Assembly: GCA_963737285.1 (NCBI GenBank)
Contig: CAVTRT010000002.1
Span: 434,001 to 498,000, forward strand
Reading direction: 5' to 3'
DNA length: 64,000 nt
Source of the DNA: Trebonia sp963737285
Lineage (GTDB): Bacteria; Actinomycetota; Actinomycetes; Streptosporangiales; Streptosporangiaceae
The notes beneath the pieces are model-generated. The model was not told where the DNA came from. It saw only the letters and a list, made by a program, of their open reading frames with translations, and made no database searches. A program made the position numbers and the translations under genes. This document shows, one piece after another, positions 1 through 7,736 of this stretch (its first letter is position 1; every line of letters starts with the position of its first letter).

Positions 1-150
1 CTGATCGGGGCGAAGAAACTCGACTCGGTTAAGAAGGTCATCCGGCAGCTCAGGGCATCAGGGATCGTCGATACTGGCAGGGAAGTAATCACCATCCTCA
101 AGCTGGCCGACCTGCGGAAAATCGCAGACGGCAACCTCACGGTCTCCTAA
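1..150 (+). CDS. Crp/Fnr-family regulator, C-terminal end (partial)
   Basis: The window opens inside a reading frame that runs from base 1 to a TAA at 148-150 and gives 49 residues. The stretch VIRQLRASGIVDTGRE followed by ITILKLADLRKIA matches the recognition helix, wing and last helix of the winged helix-turn-helix of Crp/Fnr regulators. The cyclic-nucleotide-binding part lies outside the window, so neither the effector nor the targets can be stated. The family assignment rests on this short tail only; another winged-helix family is possible but less likely. Confidence 0.6.
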   Translation: MIGAKKLDSVKKVIRQLRASGIVDTGREVITILKLADLRKIADGNLTVS

Positions 151-168
151 TCCGGCCAGGGCACGCAG

Positions 169-498
169 ATGCCGTCGCAGATGCTCCTTGAGGCGACAGG
201 GCACACCGGCCTCCTGATTGCCGCTCTCTGCGTCGCTGCCGGAGCGAAGGCACTGGCGTCAGTCCTGAGGACATGGGTCCAAGAGGCCTCCCGCACACGC
301 CGATTCAACAAAGCGCTAGAGGACTCCAGGCCGAACGAGCGGCCGGAAATCATCGTGGCGTGCAGTCAGCTCGAGGGACAACCCGCAGGCACACCCGGCC
401 GCGACACGGCAGGTGAACCGCTTCCGGCTCACGCGCACCCCCAGCCATCATCGCTTGCTTCCAGAGCAAAGCACGACCACCAAGCCCGCGAGGACTGA
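169..498 (+). CDS. Small hypothetical protein with one N-terminal hydrophobic segment
   Basis: This is a 109-residue frame that I do not recognise. Residues about 10-33 (GHTGLLIAALCVAAGAKALA) form a possible membrane segment. The rest is polar, with a Pro/His/Arg-rich low-complexity tail. No clear ribosome binding site precedes the ATG. The stop overlaps the start of the next gene (TGATG), which suggests translational coupling and is the best argument that the frame is real. It could equally be a degraded gene. Confidence 0.4.
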   Translation: MPSQMLLEATGHTGLLIAALCVAAGAKALASVLRTWVQEASRTRRFNKALEDSRPNERPEIIVACSQLEGQPAGTPGRDTAGEPLPAHAHPQPSSLASRAKHDHQARED

Positions 499-1004
499 TG
501 ATGCACAAGGCAGTGTGTTCTCCGGCCCTGTCTGAAGACAGGCTGATCCGTCACCTGGTCAACCTCGTGACCGAGCTTGACCTAGACCGGCGCGATTTCG
601 TCATCTTCGGCAGCGGCCCACTGCTCGCACACGGACTGCGGCGCCCTATTAGCGACCTAGACGTCGTGGCACGCGGGACGACATGGGAGCGCGCCTTCCG
701 GCATGGCCTTCCGGCGACCGGAAGCATCAACGGCGCCCCGATGGCGCTGTTCTCGGACGGACTGATCCAGTTCTCCCACGGATGGATATCAGATGACTGG
801 GACGCCGATGACCTGATCGACCGGGCAGAGATCATCCAGGGACTACCATTCGCCCAGCTCACCGACGTCCTCGCATACAAGCAGATGCTGCTCAGGCCCA
901 AAGACCACCCTGACATCGCAGCGCTGCTCCACACACTGCGCCCGCCGGGCCGGACCTGCGAACTCACCCCCTCCCACGCCGCCTGGCGACCCGTGAGTTC
1001 GTGA
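498..1004 (+). CDS. Nucleotidyltransferase-fold protein
   Basis: The 168-residue product has the signature of the nucleotidyltransferase fold: FGSGPLLAHG, then PISDLDVVARG, which supplies the Gly-Ser and the Asp-x-Asp metal-binding pair. The later stretch FAQLTDVLAYKQMLLRPKDHPDIAAL resembles the region after the core in MNT/AbiEii-like and aminoglycoside-type nucleotidyltransferases, where an Arg/Lys and an Asp sit in a D-x-x-D-I helix. The substrate cannot be told from the sequence. Some family members are the toxin or antitoxin half of type IV or type VII pairs, but no partner such as a HEPN protein is visible next to it. The start overlaps the stop of the small gene upstream. Confidence 0.6.
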   Translation: MMHKAVCSPALSEDRLIRHLVNLVTELDLDRRDFVIFGSGPLLAHGLRRPISDLDVVARGTTWERAFRHGLPATGSINGAPMALFSDGLIQFSHGWISDDWDADDLIDRAEIIQGLPFAQLTDVLAYKQMLLRPKDHPDIAALLHTLRPPGRTCELTPSHAAWRPVSS

Positions 1005-1020
1005 ATTTTCCCCCTCGGAA

Positions 1021-1302
1021 TTGCTGAACTCTCGGGAGACACCGCTCGCGGGGGATGTTCTCTTGTGCAAGGACCTGGCGATCGCACAGAACCCTCTGGA
1101 AGCGCAAGCCATCTACATGACTAGCGCCAGGGCATTCGCCCTGTCCAATGCGGCGATCCCCGGGCCGGCGACGGCGAAGTGGTATCTGGACAACGAGGCG
1201 AAGATCGTCAGGACGGCATCGAGGGCAAAAGGCCCGTACATCATGGCTGTGAACCCGTCTTATGGACTGCGTCGGGCCAGACTTGCTTATCCGCCGCACT
1301 GA
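1021..1302 (+). CDS. Uncharacterised short ORF
   Basis: This 93-residue frame has a TTG start and no obvious ribosome binding site. The middle part (WYLDNEAKIVRTASRAKGPY) reads like ordinary folded protein with normal codon use, while the ends do not. I cannot assign a family. It may be a remnant of a larger gene, since the stretch just downstream on the other strand is clearly decayed. It is kept because nothing else explains this segment. Confidence 0.25.
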   Translation: MLNSRETPLAGDVLLCKDLAIAQNPLEAQAIYMTSARAFALSNAAIPGPATAKWYLDNEAKIVRTASRAKGPYIMAVNPSYGLRRARLAYPPH

Positions 1303-1691
1303 TGCCACGAGGTGGGATAAAGCGGCTCGCGGTCAACGGAGTGGGCCGGTGCTGCTCGGTGTGGCTGTGTCAACCTCATTTCGGATCTGGCGTTCGCCGT
1401 CACGGTGAGCCGTTCCCGCAGCGCCGGGTCGCGGCCGAGTTCCCGTGCCATTCCAGCAGTCCACTCTGGGGGGCGTGCCACCGCCCGGTACCCGGAGGCG
1501 ATCGTGGCCTCAGCCGGGCCGAGTGTGGCGGGGAGCACCCCGGCGAACAAGCCGAACGGCGTCACGCTCCGCTGCCAGCGCAGCAGATAGGAAGCCACCG
1601 ACGTGACCGCGCACTGCAAGTGGGAGCCGCCCCGATCCCCTGGAACGGAACGAAGCCACACAGCTGGGCCGAATCGCTCTCTCAGTGGCAC
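1287..1691 (-). pseudogene. Lantibiotic dehydratase (LanB) fragment
   Basis: The stretch SYLLRWQRSVTPFGLFAGV is typical of the N-terminal glutamylation domain of lantibiotic dehydratases, where R-Y-L-x-R and T-P-F-G-L-F-A-G-V are hallmarks. It is followed by EWTAGMARELGRDPALRERL and LTVTANA, which match the next conserved segment. Full LanB proteins have 700-1000 residues; only about 100 remain, and both ends run into unrelated sequence. The enzyme dehydrates Ser and Thr of a precursor peptide through glutamyl-tRNA. This copy cannot be functional. It sits just downstream, on the same strand, of a methyltransferase remnant usual in the same kind of cluster. Confidence 0.65.
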
Positions 1692-1943
1692 CCAACCCGC
1701 CGGAACCCCAGCGACCGGGTGAAGGTGTTCATCACCAGGGGAACCGCGATCCGGCCTTCAGCCGTCATCTGGCACCGCCCGGAACGCCGCCTCCACTTGC
1801 GGCGACGTGATCCACCCCACCGCGACCAGGCCGTCCGTCATCTCCTGCAAAATCTCGCAACAACGGACTCGAGGGCCTAGTCGCTTCACCGAGACGCACG
1901 TGATGGCCGTCCCGAACCCTAAGGCCCCGCTCAGTAGGCTCAA
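1682..1943 (-). pseudogene. Protein-L-isoaspartate methyltransferase-like remnant (lanthipeptide-associated type)
   Basis: The phrase GWITSPQVEAAFRAVP is the usual opening of the PCMT-like O-methyltransferases found in lanthipeptide (FxLD-type) clusters. It normally continues R-H-x-F; here it hits DDG and a stop. In another frame just downstream, GRIAVPLVMNTFTRSLGF resembles a much later segment of the same family (VVPLR, LTRS). The SAM-binding core between the two is missing. The picture is a gene that lost its middle by deletion and then drifted. It lies directly before the LanB fragment on the same strand. Confidence 0.55.
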
Positions 1944-2666
1944 GTGGTGCAGTCTGACCTTTTGACCTCAGTGCTTGACTTGCTCGGGGTCTTCGCCAAC
2001 GGCCTGCTTGGCGGCGCTGTCGCGCGCAGCCAGAGCATGGACCTGTTCGGGTTCGCCGCTATAGGCCTCATCTCCGGGCTCGGCGGCGGGATCATCCGCG
2101 ATGTCCTGCTCCAGCACGGAACGCCCGTCGCGCTGACGCATCCCGCCTATATTCCGACCGCGCTGGCCGGGGCGGGCGTCGCGTTCATGATACGGATTGA
2201 GCACCGGGCGTGGGATCGAGTGTTCCTGCTGGTTGATGCAGCCGCGATCTCGCTATGGGCTTCGGCAGGGGCGCTCAAGGCACTGGCTGACGGCCTGGGC
2301 TGGCTGCCGGCGGTGCTGCTCGGGACGATCACCGCGATCGGCGGCGGCGTCACCCGCGAGGTCGTCTTGCAGCGCGTGCCCGCCGTGTTCACCGAGGGGC
2401 CGCTCTACGCTACGGTCGCCATATTCGTCGCCGCCGTTACCGTCGTGTGCGCCAAGACCATCGGCCCCGACGACACGATCGGCACCGCGATCGCCATAGC
2501 CGCCGGCTTCACCCTCCGGATGGTCGCCTATCGGCGCGGCTGGCGACTGCCGCAGGGCCTGGAATGGCAGCCCCTTCGACTCGCCCAGAACGGCAGCGGC
2601 CACAGCGGCAGCGGCCACAGCGGCAGCGGCCAGGAGGATCAACAGGCTGACACCGGCGGGATATGA
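1944..2666 (+). CDS. TRIC / UPF0126-family cation channel protein
   Basis: The 240-residue protein has two homologous halves of three membrane helices each, the plan of the trimeric intracellular cation (TRIC) channel family, formerly UPF0126. Each half carries the family glycine motif: GLISGLGGGIIRDVLL in the first and GTITAIGGGVTREVVL in the second. Bacterial members are homotrimeric, potassium-permeable channels in the cytoplasmic membrane. The start is a GTG-GTG pair. The C-terminus ends in three GSGHS-type repeats, coded by an 15-bp direct repeat at about 2590-2630, and is probably a flexible tail. There is no obvious functional link to its neighbours. Confidence 0.9.
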   Translation: MVQSDLLTSVLDLLGVFANGLLGGAVARSQSMDLFGFAAIGLISGLGGGIIRDVLLQHGTPVALTHPAYIPTALAGAGVAFMIRIEHRAWDRVFLLVDAAAISLWASAGALKALADGLGWLPAVLLGTITAIGGGVTREVVLQRVPAVFTEGPLYATVAIFVAAVTVVCAKTIGPDDTIGTAIAIAAGFTLRMVAYRRGWRLPQGLEWQPLRLAQNGSGHSGSGHSGSGQEDQQADTGGI

Positions 2667-2694
2667 CAGGTTCCACGCGGTGCGCCTGAGTGGC

Positions 2695-3108
2695 CTAGTC
2701 CAGACCGTGCACGGCCCAGGTTTCGCGAGGGCCGGCTGGGGTGATGGCGAGCAGGACGCGGCCCTCGGCGGCCAGTTCGGCTTCGAGCTGGCCGTCGTCC
2801 GGGACTGGGCGGCCGTGCTTGTCGCGGATGGCGCGGAAGCGAGGCAGCTCCGCGCGGATGTCCTCCAGGATCTCCACGGTCCCGGACATCGCCACGTACC
2901 GGAAGCCCTCCGAGTCGTCGAAGAGCAGCTCGACGCGCGGGTCGCGGCTGAAGATCTTGTACTTGGCCCGGCTACGGGTAGTCGAGACGTAGAACCGCGT
3001 CCCGTCCCAGGCGAACCAGTTCGGCGTGGCCTGCGGTCGGCCGTCCTTGCGGATGCCGACCACGACGACGTTGCGGGGCTCGTTCAGGAACTCATCAAGG
3101 GTTGTCAC
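2695..3108 (-). CDS. PPOX-class F420/FMN-dependent oxidoreductase
   Basis: The 137-residue protein has the split-barrel fold of the pyridoxamine-5-phosphate-oxidase-like superfamily. Visible family features are VVVVGIRKDGRPQATPNWF near the N-terminus, FYVSTTRSRAKYK (cofactor phosphate contacts) and DPRVELLFDD. Actinomycete members of this short class usually bind F420 or FMN, and their substrates are mostly unknown. It is convergent with the TRIC gene, with only 28 bp between the stops. Specific function cannot be given. Confidence 0.85.
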   Translation of the reverse strand: MTTLDEFLNEPRNVVVVGIRKDGRPQATPNWFAWDGTRFYVSTTRSRAKYKIFSRDPRVELLFDDSEGFRYVAMSGTVEILEDIRAELPRFRAIRDKHGRPVPDDGQLEAELAAEGRVLLAITPAGPRETWAVHGLD

Positions 3109-3564
3109 GCTCAGATCCTAGTCATTGTCTCACGACCGGGCGGATCCGGTCGGCGGGCACTGAATGGTTTTGATTTTACTTTCCCTTCCCGCTACTGTTT
3201 TTTACTTTTGCAATTAGGTGGCCGGTTGAGGCAGCCACCCGCCTGCAGCTCACAAGGGATTCTTCGGGCGCCATGCATGGTGCACAGTGCCGTGCGCGCC
3301 GCGCCTGCCATTGTGCGGGCGTTGTACGGTGCCGTCCGGTGACTGCTGGCCTGTCCCCGTGGCGGCGGCGAACTGGCCTTTGTCCTTGACCTGACATCGG
3401 GCCGTGCTGGACTGGCGCGCGAAGGGCTGCCTTTGGCCCGCGAGTTCGTCCCCTACTGTCCCAGATGGGCATACAAGAGTCACTAGATACTTTTTCCCGC
3501 TCGTGGACGTCATGGTAAATACTCAGGCGACAATGCGGCCGGTTTGCTTATGCTAAGCTAGGCG
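3109..3564. other. Gene-free stretch
   Basis: No convincing gene is seen in these 456 bases. The composition is mixed: a short AT-rich run at 3166-3215 rich in thymines is followed by GC-rich sequence. The last 80 bases (TGGTAAATACTC, TTGCTTATGCTAAGCT) are AT-rich and probably contain the promoter of the membrane-protein gene that follows. The short frames here lack ribosome binding sites and normal codon bias. Confidence 0.5.
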
Positions 3565-4134
3565 ATGCTAACATCCGACATCCTTAAGGGCGCCGTCATG
3601 TCTAGTTTCGGTTACTTCATCCTGGGTATTATCATTTCGATCCCTATCGCCATAGCTGCACCTTTGGGTACTGCTGTAGTTCAGCAGCGAGTGGGAACCC
3701 GAAGCGAGAAGCAGGGTCTTCGCAGGATGGAGGCGCTAGAGCGTGAGTATGCCATCGTTAAGGATTACCACGAAGATCAGATGAAATTGCTCATCTACGT
3801 TGGCAGCAGAATACTCATCCTGCTACTTTTCTATATTGGCCAGGAAATCTTGCCCGCAGCGGTCAGCTTCATGGCTTACGGTGGCTCTATTGGCGTCCCA
3901 GGACTTAATTTCGAAACCGACGGAGTGAGCGTCGCCGCGGTAGCTACCGCGATAGCCACGCTGCTCGGCGCCATTATACTTGGGCTTCTCTTCCGGACGG
4001 GATTTCGCGCGTACCGCATAATTAGAAAAGTAATGGCATTTGATCAATACGAGAGTGCGGTGAGGAGCGAGCTGGCGGCTATTAGGGAAAGGGATAAAAT
4101 GGCGAAGGCTGAAACCCAAGTGCAAATAACGTGA
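3565..4134 (+). CDS. Three-helix membrane protein of unknown function, AT-richer than its surroundings
   Basis: This is an unrecognised 189-residue protein. Three hydrophobic segments are visible: about residues 15-38 (FILGIIISIPIAIAAPLG), 74-105 (around ILILLLFYIG) and 118-145 (around TLLGAIILGLLF). A charged, probably cytoplasmic, stretch with EKQGLRRMEALEREY lies between helices 1 and 2, and there is a charged tail. The start may be the ATG at 3565 or the one at 3598, which has AAGGGCG upstream. Many codons end in A or T, unlike nearly all neighbours, which points to horizontal acquisition. Size and topology would suit a small effector or an immunity-like membrane protein, but there is no direct evidence. 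Confidence 0.6.
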   Translation: MLTSDILKGAVMSSFGYFILGIIISIPIAIAAPLGTAVVQQRVGTRSEKQGLRRMEALEREYAIVKDYHEDQMKLLIYVGSRILILLLFYIGQEILPAAVSFMAYGGSIGVPGLNFETDGVSVAAVATAIATLLGAIILGLLFRTGFRAYRIIRKVMAFDQYESAVRSELAAIRERDKMAKAETQVQIT

Positions 4135-4320
4135 CATTTAATCAATAAGGAGTTCCGCGCGGTCTTTCGCGGCGGCCCCCGGGTGATCGCCAGCCATGAC
4201 AACTCTATGCGCTGCAATGATCACTGAATGTAGTATAGGGCAAGCGGGGTGCAGTGGCCCCGCCCGGGGAGTCAGGGGGCCGTGCGCTCGCCTGCACAGC
4301 AAACGGGAGGAACTTACGCC

Positions 4321-4530
4321 ATGAACAAGCCAAAGAGGTGGCTTCTCGCCACGGGAGCCGTCGCGGCCGTCCTGCCGCTCAGCATGCTGGGCGCCGCAGC
4401 AGTCTCGGCCCAGGCCAGCCCCGGGTCCGGAAAGGTCACGGCCGCCCAAGTGGGCCGGACCGGGGAAAGCGAGGCCCAGGGGGTAGTTGAGTATTGGGGG
4501 TGGCCTATCGGCTGGGGAGTGAACGCGTAG
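4321..4530 (+). CDS. Small secreted peptide with aromatic Trp/Gly tail
   Basis: The ATG at 4321 follows a good ribosome binding site (GGGAGG at about 4303). The 69-residue product begins with a classical Sec signal peptide: NKPKRW, a hydrophobic core, and a likely cut after VSAQA. The mature part of about 37 residues has no cysteine. It ends in the unusual stretch EYWGWPIGWGVNA, rich in Trp and Gly. I know no family with this tail. It precedes a secreted protease gene by about 420 bp, and the two may or may not be related. It could be a bacteriocin-like or signalling peptide, or simply a small exported protein. Confidence 0.6.
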   Translation: MNKPKRWLLATGAVAAVLPLSMLGAAAVSAQASPGSGKVTAAQVGRTGESEAQGVVEYWGWPIGWGVNA

Positions 4531-4950
4531 CGCGGTTGCTCCTCGGCCATCAGCACGCTCCGCGACCGGGCTGCTCGGGGGCGCCTGCCTGGTATTACAA
4601 CAGCGGCCCGGCGTCGGAGTCGTTAACAAGCTGTTCGCGCAGGTGGCGGGTGCGGCCCGGCGAGAAAGGCGGCTTCGAGCTACCGCCAGCGGGGACGCGG
4701 ACAGCCGGCCCGCCGAAAAGACATCCCAGAACATGGACATATGCCCCATTAGATTTCATAACGGATGAAACCGGGCACTACCTGATCCGCTCGCCGTCGG
4801 CTCCACCGTGCACACGCTGGCCACAGGTTCGGGCACTCCGTGCGATGTTTCCATAAGTTCATCTTCCTCATGACTCACACGTGGAACCACCAGAGTGGGT
4901 CAGGCGTCTTCATTGGGAGGTTCTTGAGCCTTTCCTGGAAGGTTCTGAAC
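4531..4950 (+). other. Intergenic region before the sedolisin gene
   Basis: No complete gene is seen. A frame without a start codon, reading LLGGACLVLQQRPGVGVVNK at about 4575-4635 and continuing to about 4760, looks like protein sequence and may be a remnant. The last part holds the leader of the protease gene, with the ribosome binding site GGAAGG at 4937-4942, eight bases before its GTG start. Confidence 0.35.
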
Positions 4951-7551
4951 GTGGCCATTCACGAGATCTGGGTACACATGCACGCACTGCAACGAAGACC
5001 ACGACTGGCGGGCGCCCTCGTGGTGGCCTTGACAGGGATGCTGGGGCTGGTGGTCACGCCATCGGCGTCCGCCGCACCACTACAACCTGCCGCCACCGTC
5101 GCGGCGAAGACCGTGGTAGTGAAGGCCGCGGCCACGCAGACCGCCCGGCGCGCGCCGAAGGTCGCGCACCCGCGAACCGCGTCGCTGCCGGCCGGGGTGC
5201 GCCAGGTGTGCCCGACGCCGACCCGTCCCGGGCTGATGGCCTGCCTGTCGCTCGTCACCGGCAGCGGCAGCAGCAAGCCCAGCGTCCGCCCTGACTTCGC
5301 TGACCCGACTGACTACCCCCTCCGGCCCGCGCAGTTGCAGCAGGCCTACAACCTGGTCACAGCGTCAGCGACCGAGGGCAAGGGCACGACGGTCGCGATC
5401 GTCGACGCCGGCAGCGACCCGGACGCGGTCAAGGACCTGGCCGCCTACCGACAGGAGTGGGGCCTGCCCGCCTGCGACGCCACCACCGGCGCGGGATGCG
5501 TCGTGCAGGCCAACCAGGAGGGGAAGACCAGCCCGCTCCCGATCGCCGACCCGAGCGGAGGATGGGAGACCGAGGAATCCCTCGACCTGGACATGGTCTC
5601 GGCGATCTGCCCGAACTGCCGGATCTTGCTGGTAGAGGCCAGCCTCGTCAACGACCCCCTGTTGGGGGACAGCCCAACCATCGGCGGCCTGGCGGCGGCG
5701 GAGGACTCCGCGGTGAAGCTGGGGGCGAAGTTCATCTCCAATAGCTGGGGCGGCTCGGAATACCCCGGCATACAGGCCTACGACTCCGCTTTCGACCATC
5801 CCGGCGTCGCCATCACCGTGGCCGCCGGAGACGACGGCTACGGCCCGTCCTACCCGGCGACCAGCCAGTTCGTGACGTCTGTCGGCGGGACCAGCCTGCT
5901 CGTGGCTCCCGGCACGTCCCGGGGCTGGACCGAGACCGCCTGGAACGGCACCGGGTCCGGCTGCTCCGCCACCGAGGCCAAGCCCGCATGGGAGACCTTC
6001 GATGACACCTCACCTGACGGTTGCCTGAACCGGACCGACAACGACGTGTCCGCGGTCGCCGACCCCAACACGGGTGTCTGGGTCTACGACACGTATCCCC
6101 TTTTCGGTGAGAACCAGCAATGGCAGCCGGTCGGCGGCACCAGCGTGGCATCGCCGATCATCGCCGCGGTGTACGCCCTGGCCGGCACGCCGAAGGCCGG
6201 TACCTACCCGGCGTCCTACCTGTACCAGAAGGGTCACGCGGCGGAGCTGAACCCGGTCACCTCCGGCAGCAACGGAACCTGCGAGACCTATCGCGCCTAC
6301 CTGTGCAACGGCGAGCCCGGCTACAACGCCCCGGCCGGCCTGGGAACCCCGGACGGCACGGCCGCCTTCACGAGCACGACGGCGGGAAACACGATCTCCG
6401 TGACTGACCCCGGCACGCAAGACATGGCCGCGGGCGCGAAGGTGAAGCTGACACTGCAGGCGACCGACTCGGCTGGGGCGAAGCTCACCTTCACCGCGCG
6501 GAACCTGCCCCGCGGCCTGTCGGTCAGCCCGTCCGGGATTATCTCCGGCACCCTGCCGAAGACCGGGACGACGGCCACCGTGACGGTCACGGCGGCCGAC
6601 GGCAGCGGCGCGCAAGGATCGGTGTCCTTCCGGTTCGTCGTGGCGCCCGACCTGGCCGCCGGGTACCACCGGGTGACCGGCCAGGTAAGCGATCCGGACT
6701 CGTATCCCTCCGTGTGCCTTAACGACAAGGGCAACAGCGCCGCCACCGGCGCCGTAGTCGAGTTCGCGAAATGCGCGAAGACCGCCGCGCAGGACTGGGC
6801 TTTCGTGCCGGACGCGGCACCGGACGGCGTCCAGACCCTTCAGATCCACGGCAAGTGCCTGGACGTCAAGGGCACCCCCGTCAACGGCGGTCGGCTCCAG
6901 CTCTATCCCTGCAACGGTTCCGCCGGCGAGGCATGGTCCCTGGGGGATGGCTACGGCACCCTTTCGAACCCTGCTTCCGGCAAGTGCCTGACCAACCCGA
7001 AGCCGAACGCGACGGGCGCGGTGCCAGCCGAGATCGACGACTGCGCCCTCGAGTCCGAGAACTTCTCGTCGCCGCCCAGCATTGACCAGTCGCTCGTGTT
7101 CCCGGCCGGCCAGATCCTGTCGGCGGTAGGCAAGATGTGCGCCGAGGATCCGGGTAACAGCGCCACCTCGGGCACCGCGGTGCGCCTCGAGCCATGCGAC
7201 GGCACCAGCGCGCAGGACTGGGGCGACTTCTCCGACTTCATGGATACGTACAACGGGGAACCGTCCACCCACCGCGGGCTGTGCCTGACAGCGCTGGCCC
7301 AGGTGGACTCCAACAATAACCTCGAAATCGTGGAGGGCATCCCGGTCGTGGTCAACACCTGCTACCCGGAGCATCCAGCGGCCCACACCGCGTACCTGAA
7401 TGACGACTGGATAACGGTGCCGGACGGGGAGATCCTCAACATCGACACCGGCCTGTGCCTGGCCGACCCAGGGTCTTCCACTGCGAAGGGCACCAAGCTC
7501 GTACTGCAGGACTGCGACGGCGACGCCGGCGAGATCTGGGCGGTGAGCTGA
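4951..7551 (+). CDS. Secreted S53 (sedolisin) peptidase with Ig-like and ricin-type lectin domains
   Basis: A GTG start at 4951 with GGAAGG upstream gives 866 residues. A signal peptide ends near TPSASA. The peptidase domain follows without the usual long propeptide. Counted from this start, the catalytic pair is Glu208 and Asp212 (EESLD after GGW), the oxyanion region is ISNSWGGSEYPG, and the nucleophile is Ser398 in GGTSVASP. A putative Ig (He_PIG) domain follows (NLPRGLSVSPSGIISGT). Next come two ricin-B-type beta-trefoil regions with repeated CLD/CLT and Q-x-W-like motifs (GKCLDVKG, GLCLADPG, QDWAF, EIWAVS). Sedolisins are acid-active serine-carboxyl proteases. The lectin tail suggests binding to polysaccharide, and so a secreted scavenging enzyme. 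Confidence 0.9.
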   Translation: MAIHEIWVHMHALQRRPRLAGALVVALTGMLGLVVTPSASAAPLQPAATVAAKTVVVKAAATQTARRAPKVAHPRTASLPAGVRQVCPTPTRPGLMACLSLVTGSGSSKPSVRPDFADPTDYPLRPAQLQQAYNLVTASATEGKGTTVAIVDAGSDPDAVKDLAAYRQEWGLPACDATTGAGCVVQANQEGKTSPLPIADPSGGWETEESLDLDMVSAICPNCRILLVEASLVNDPLLGDSPTIGGLAAAEDSAVKLGAKFISNSWGGSEYPGIQAYDSAFDHPGVAITVAAGDDGYGPSYPATSQFVTSVGGTSLLVAPGTSRGWTETAWNGTGSGCSATEAKPAWETFDDTSPDGCLNRTDNDVSAVADPNTGVWVYDTYPLFGENQQWQPVGGTSVASPIIAAVYALAGTPKAGTYPASYLYQKGHAAELNPVTSGSNGTCETYRAYLCNGEPGYNAPAGLGTPDGTAAFTSTTAGNTISVTDPGTQDMAAGAKVKLTLQATDSAGAKLTFTARNLPRGLSVSPSGIISGTLPKTGTTATVTVTAADGSGAQGSVSFRFVVAPDLAAGYHRVTGQVSDPDSYPSVCLNDKGNSAATGAVVEFAKCAKTAAQDWAFVPDAAPDGVQTLQIHGKCLDVKGTPVNGGRLQLYPCNGSAGEAWSLGDGYGTLSNPASGKCLTNPKPNATGAVPAEIDDCALESENFSSPPSIDQSLVFPAGQILSAVGKMCAEDPGNSATSGTAVRLEPCDGTSAQDWGDFSDFMDTYNGEPSTHRGLCLTALAQVDSNNNLEIVEGIPVVVNTCYPEHPAAHTAYLNDDWITVPDGEILNIDTGLCLADPGSSTAKGTKLVLQDCDGDAGEIWAVS

Positions 7552-7596
7552 TTGCCTAGCGTGGGCTGACTAAGGCCGGCGCGGCTGACAGCTGGC

Positions 7597-7644
7597 GACC
7601 GGAGACCGCCGACCGACGGCCGTGTCGGCTGGCGGTCTTCGGTC
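7597..7644 (+). terminator. Hairpin after the sedolisin gene
   Basis: Two 21-base arms (7597-7617 and 7624-7644) pair with three mismatches around a six-base loop. The hairpin lies 46 bases after the stop of the protease gene. No T-run follows, as is common in actinomycetes. It is likely a terminator. Confidence 0.65.
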
Positions 7645-7736
7645 CGCCGCTGCCGCGGACGGACGTTTACCATGAGCCAAAGCGCATGCCGGGCTGCTTT
7701 CGCAGATCGCGGCCGACGACGACTAGCGTTGATGGC

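Noticed and set aside
6010..7386. Long minus-strand frame opposite the sedolisin gene
   Set aside because: No family features and no start context; the plus strand encodes recognisable Ig and lectin domains.
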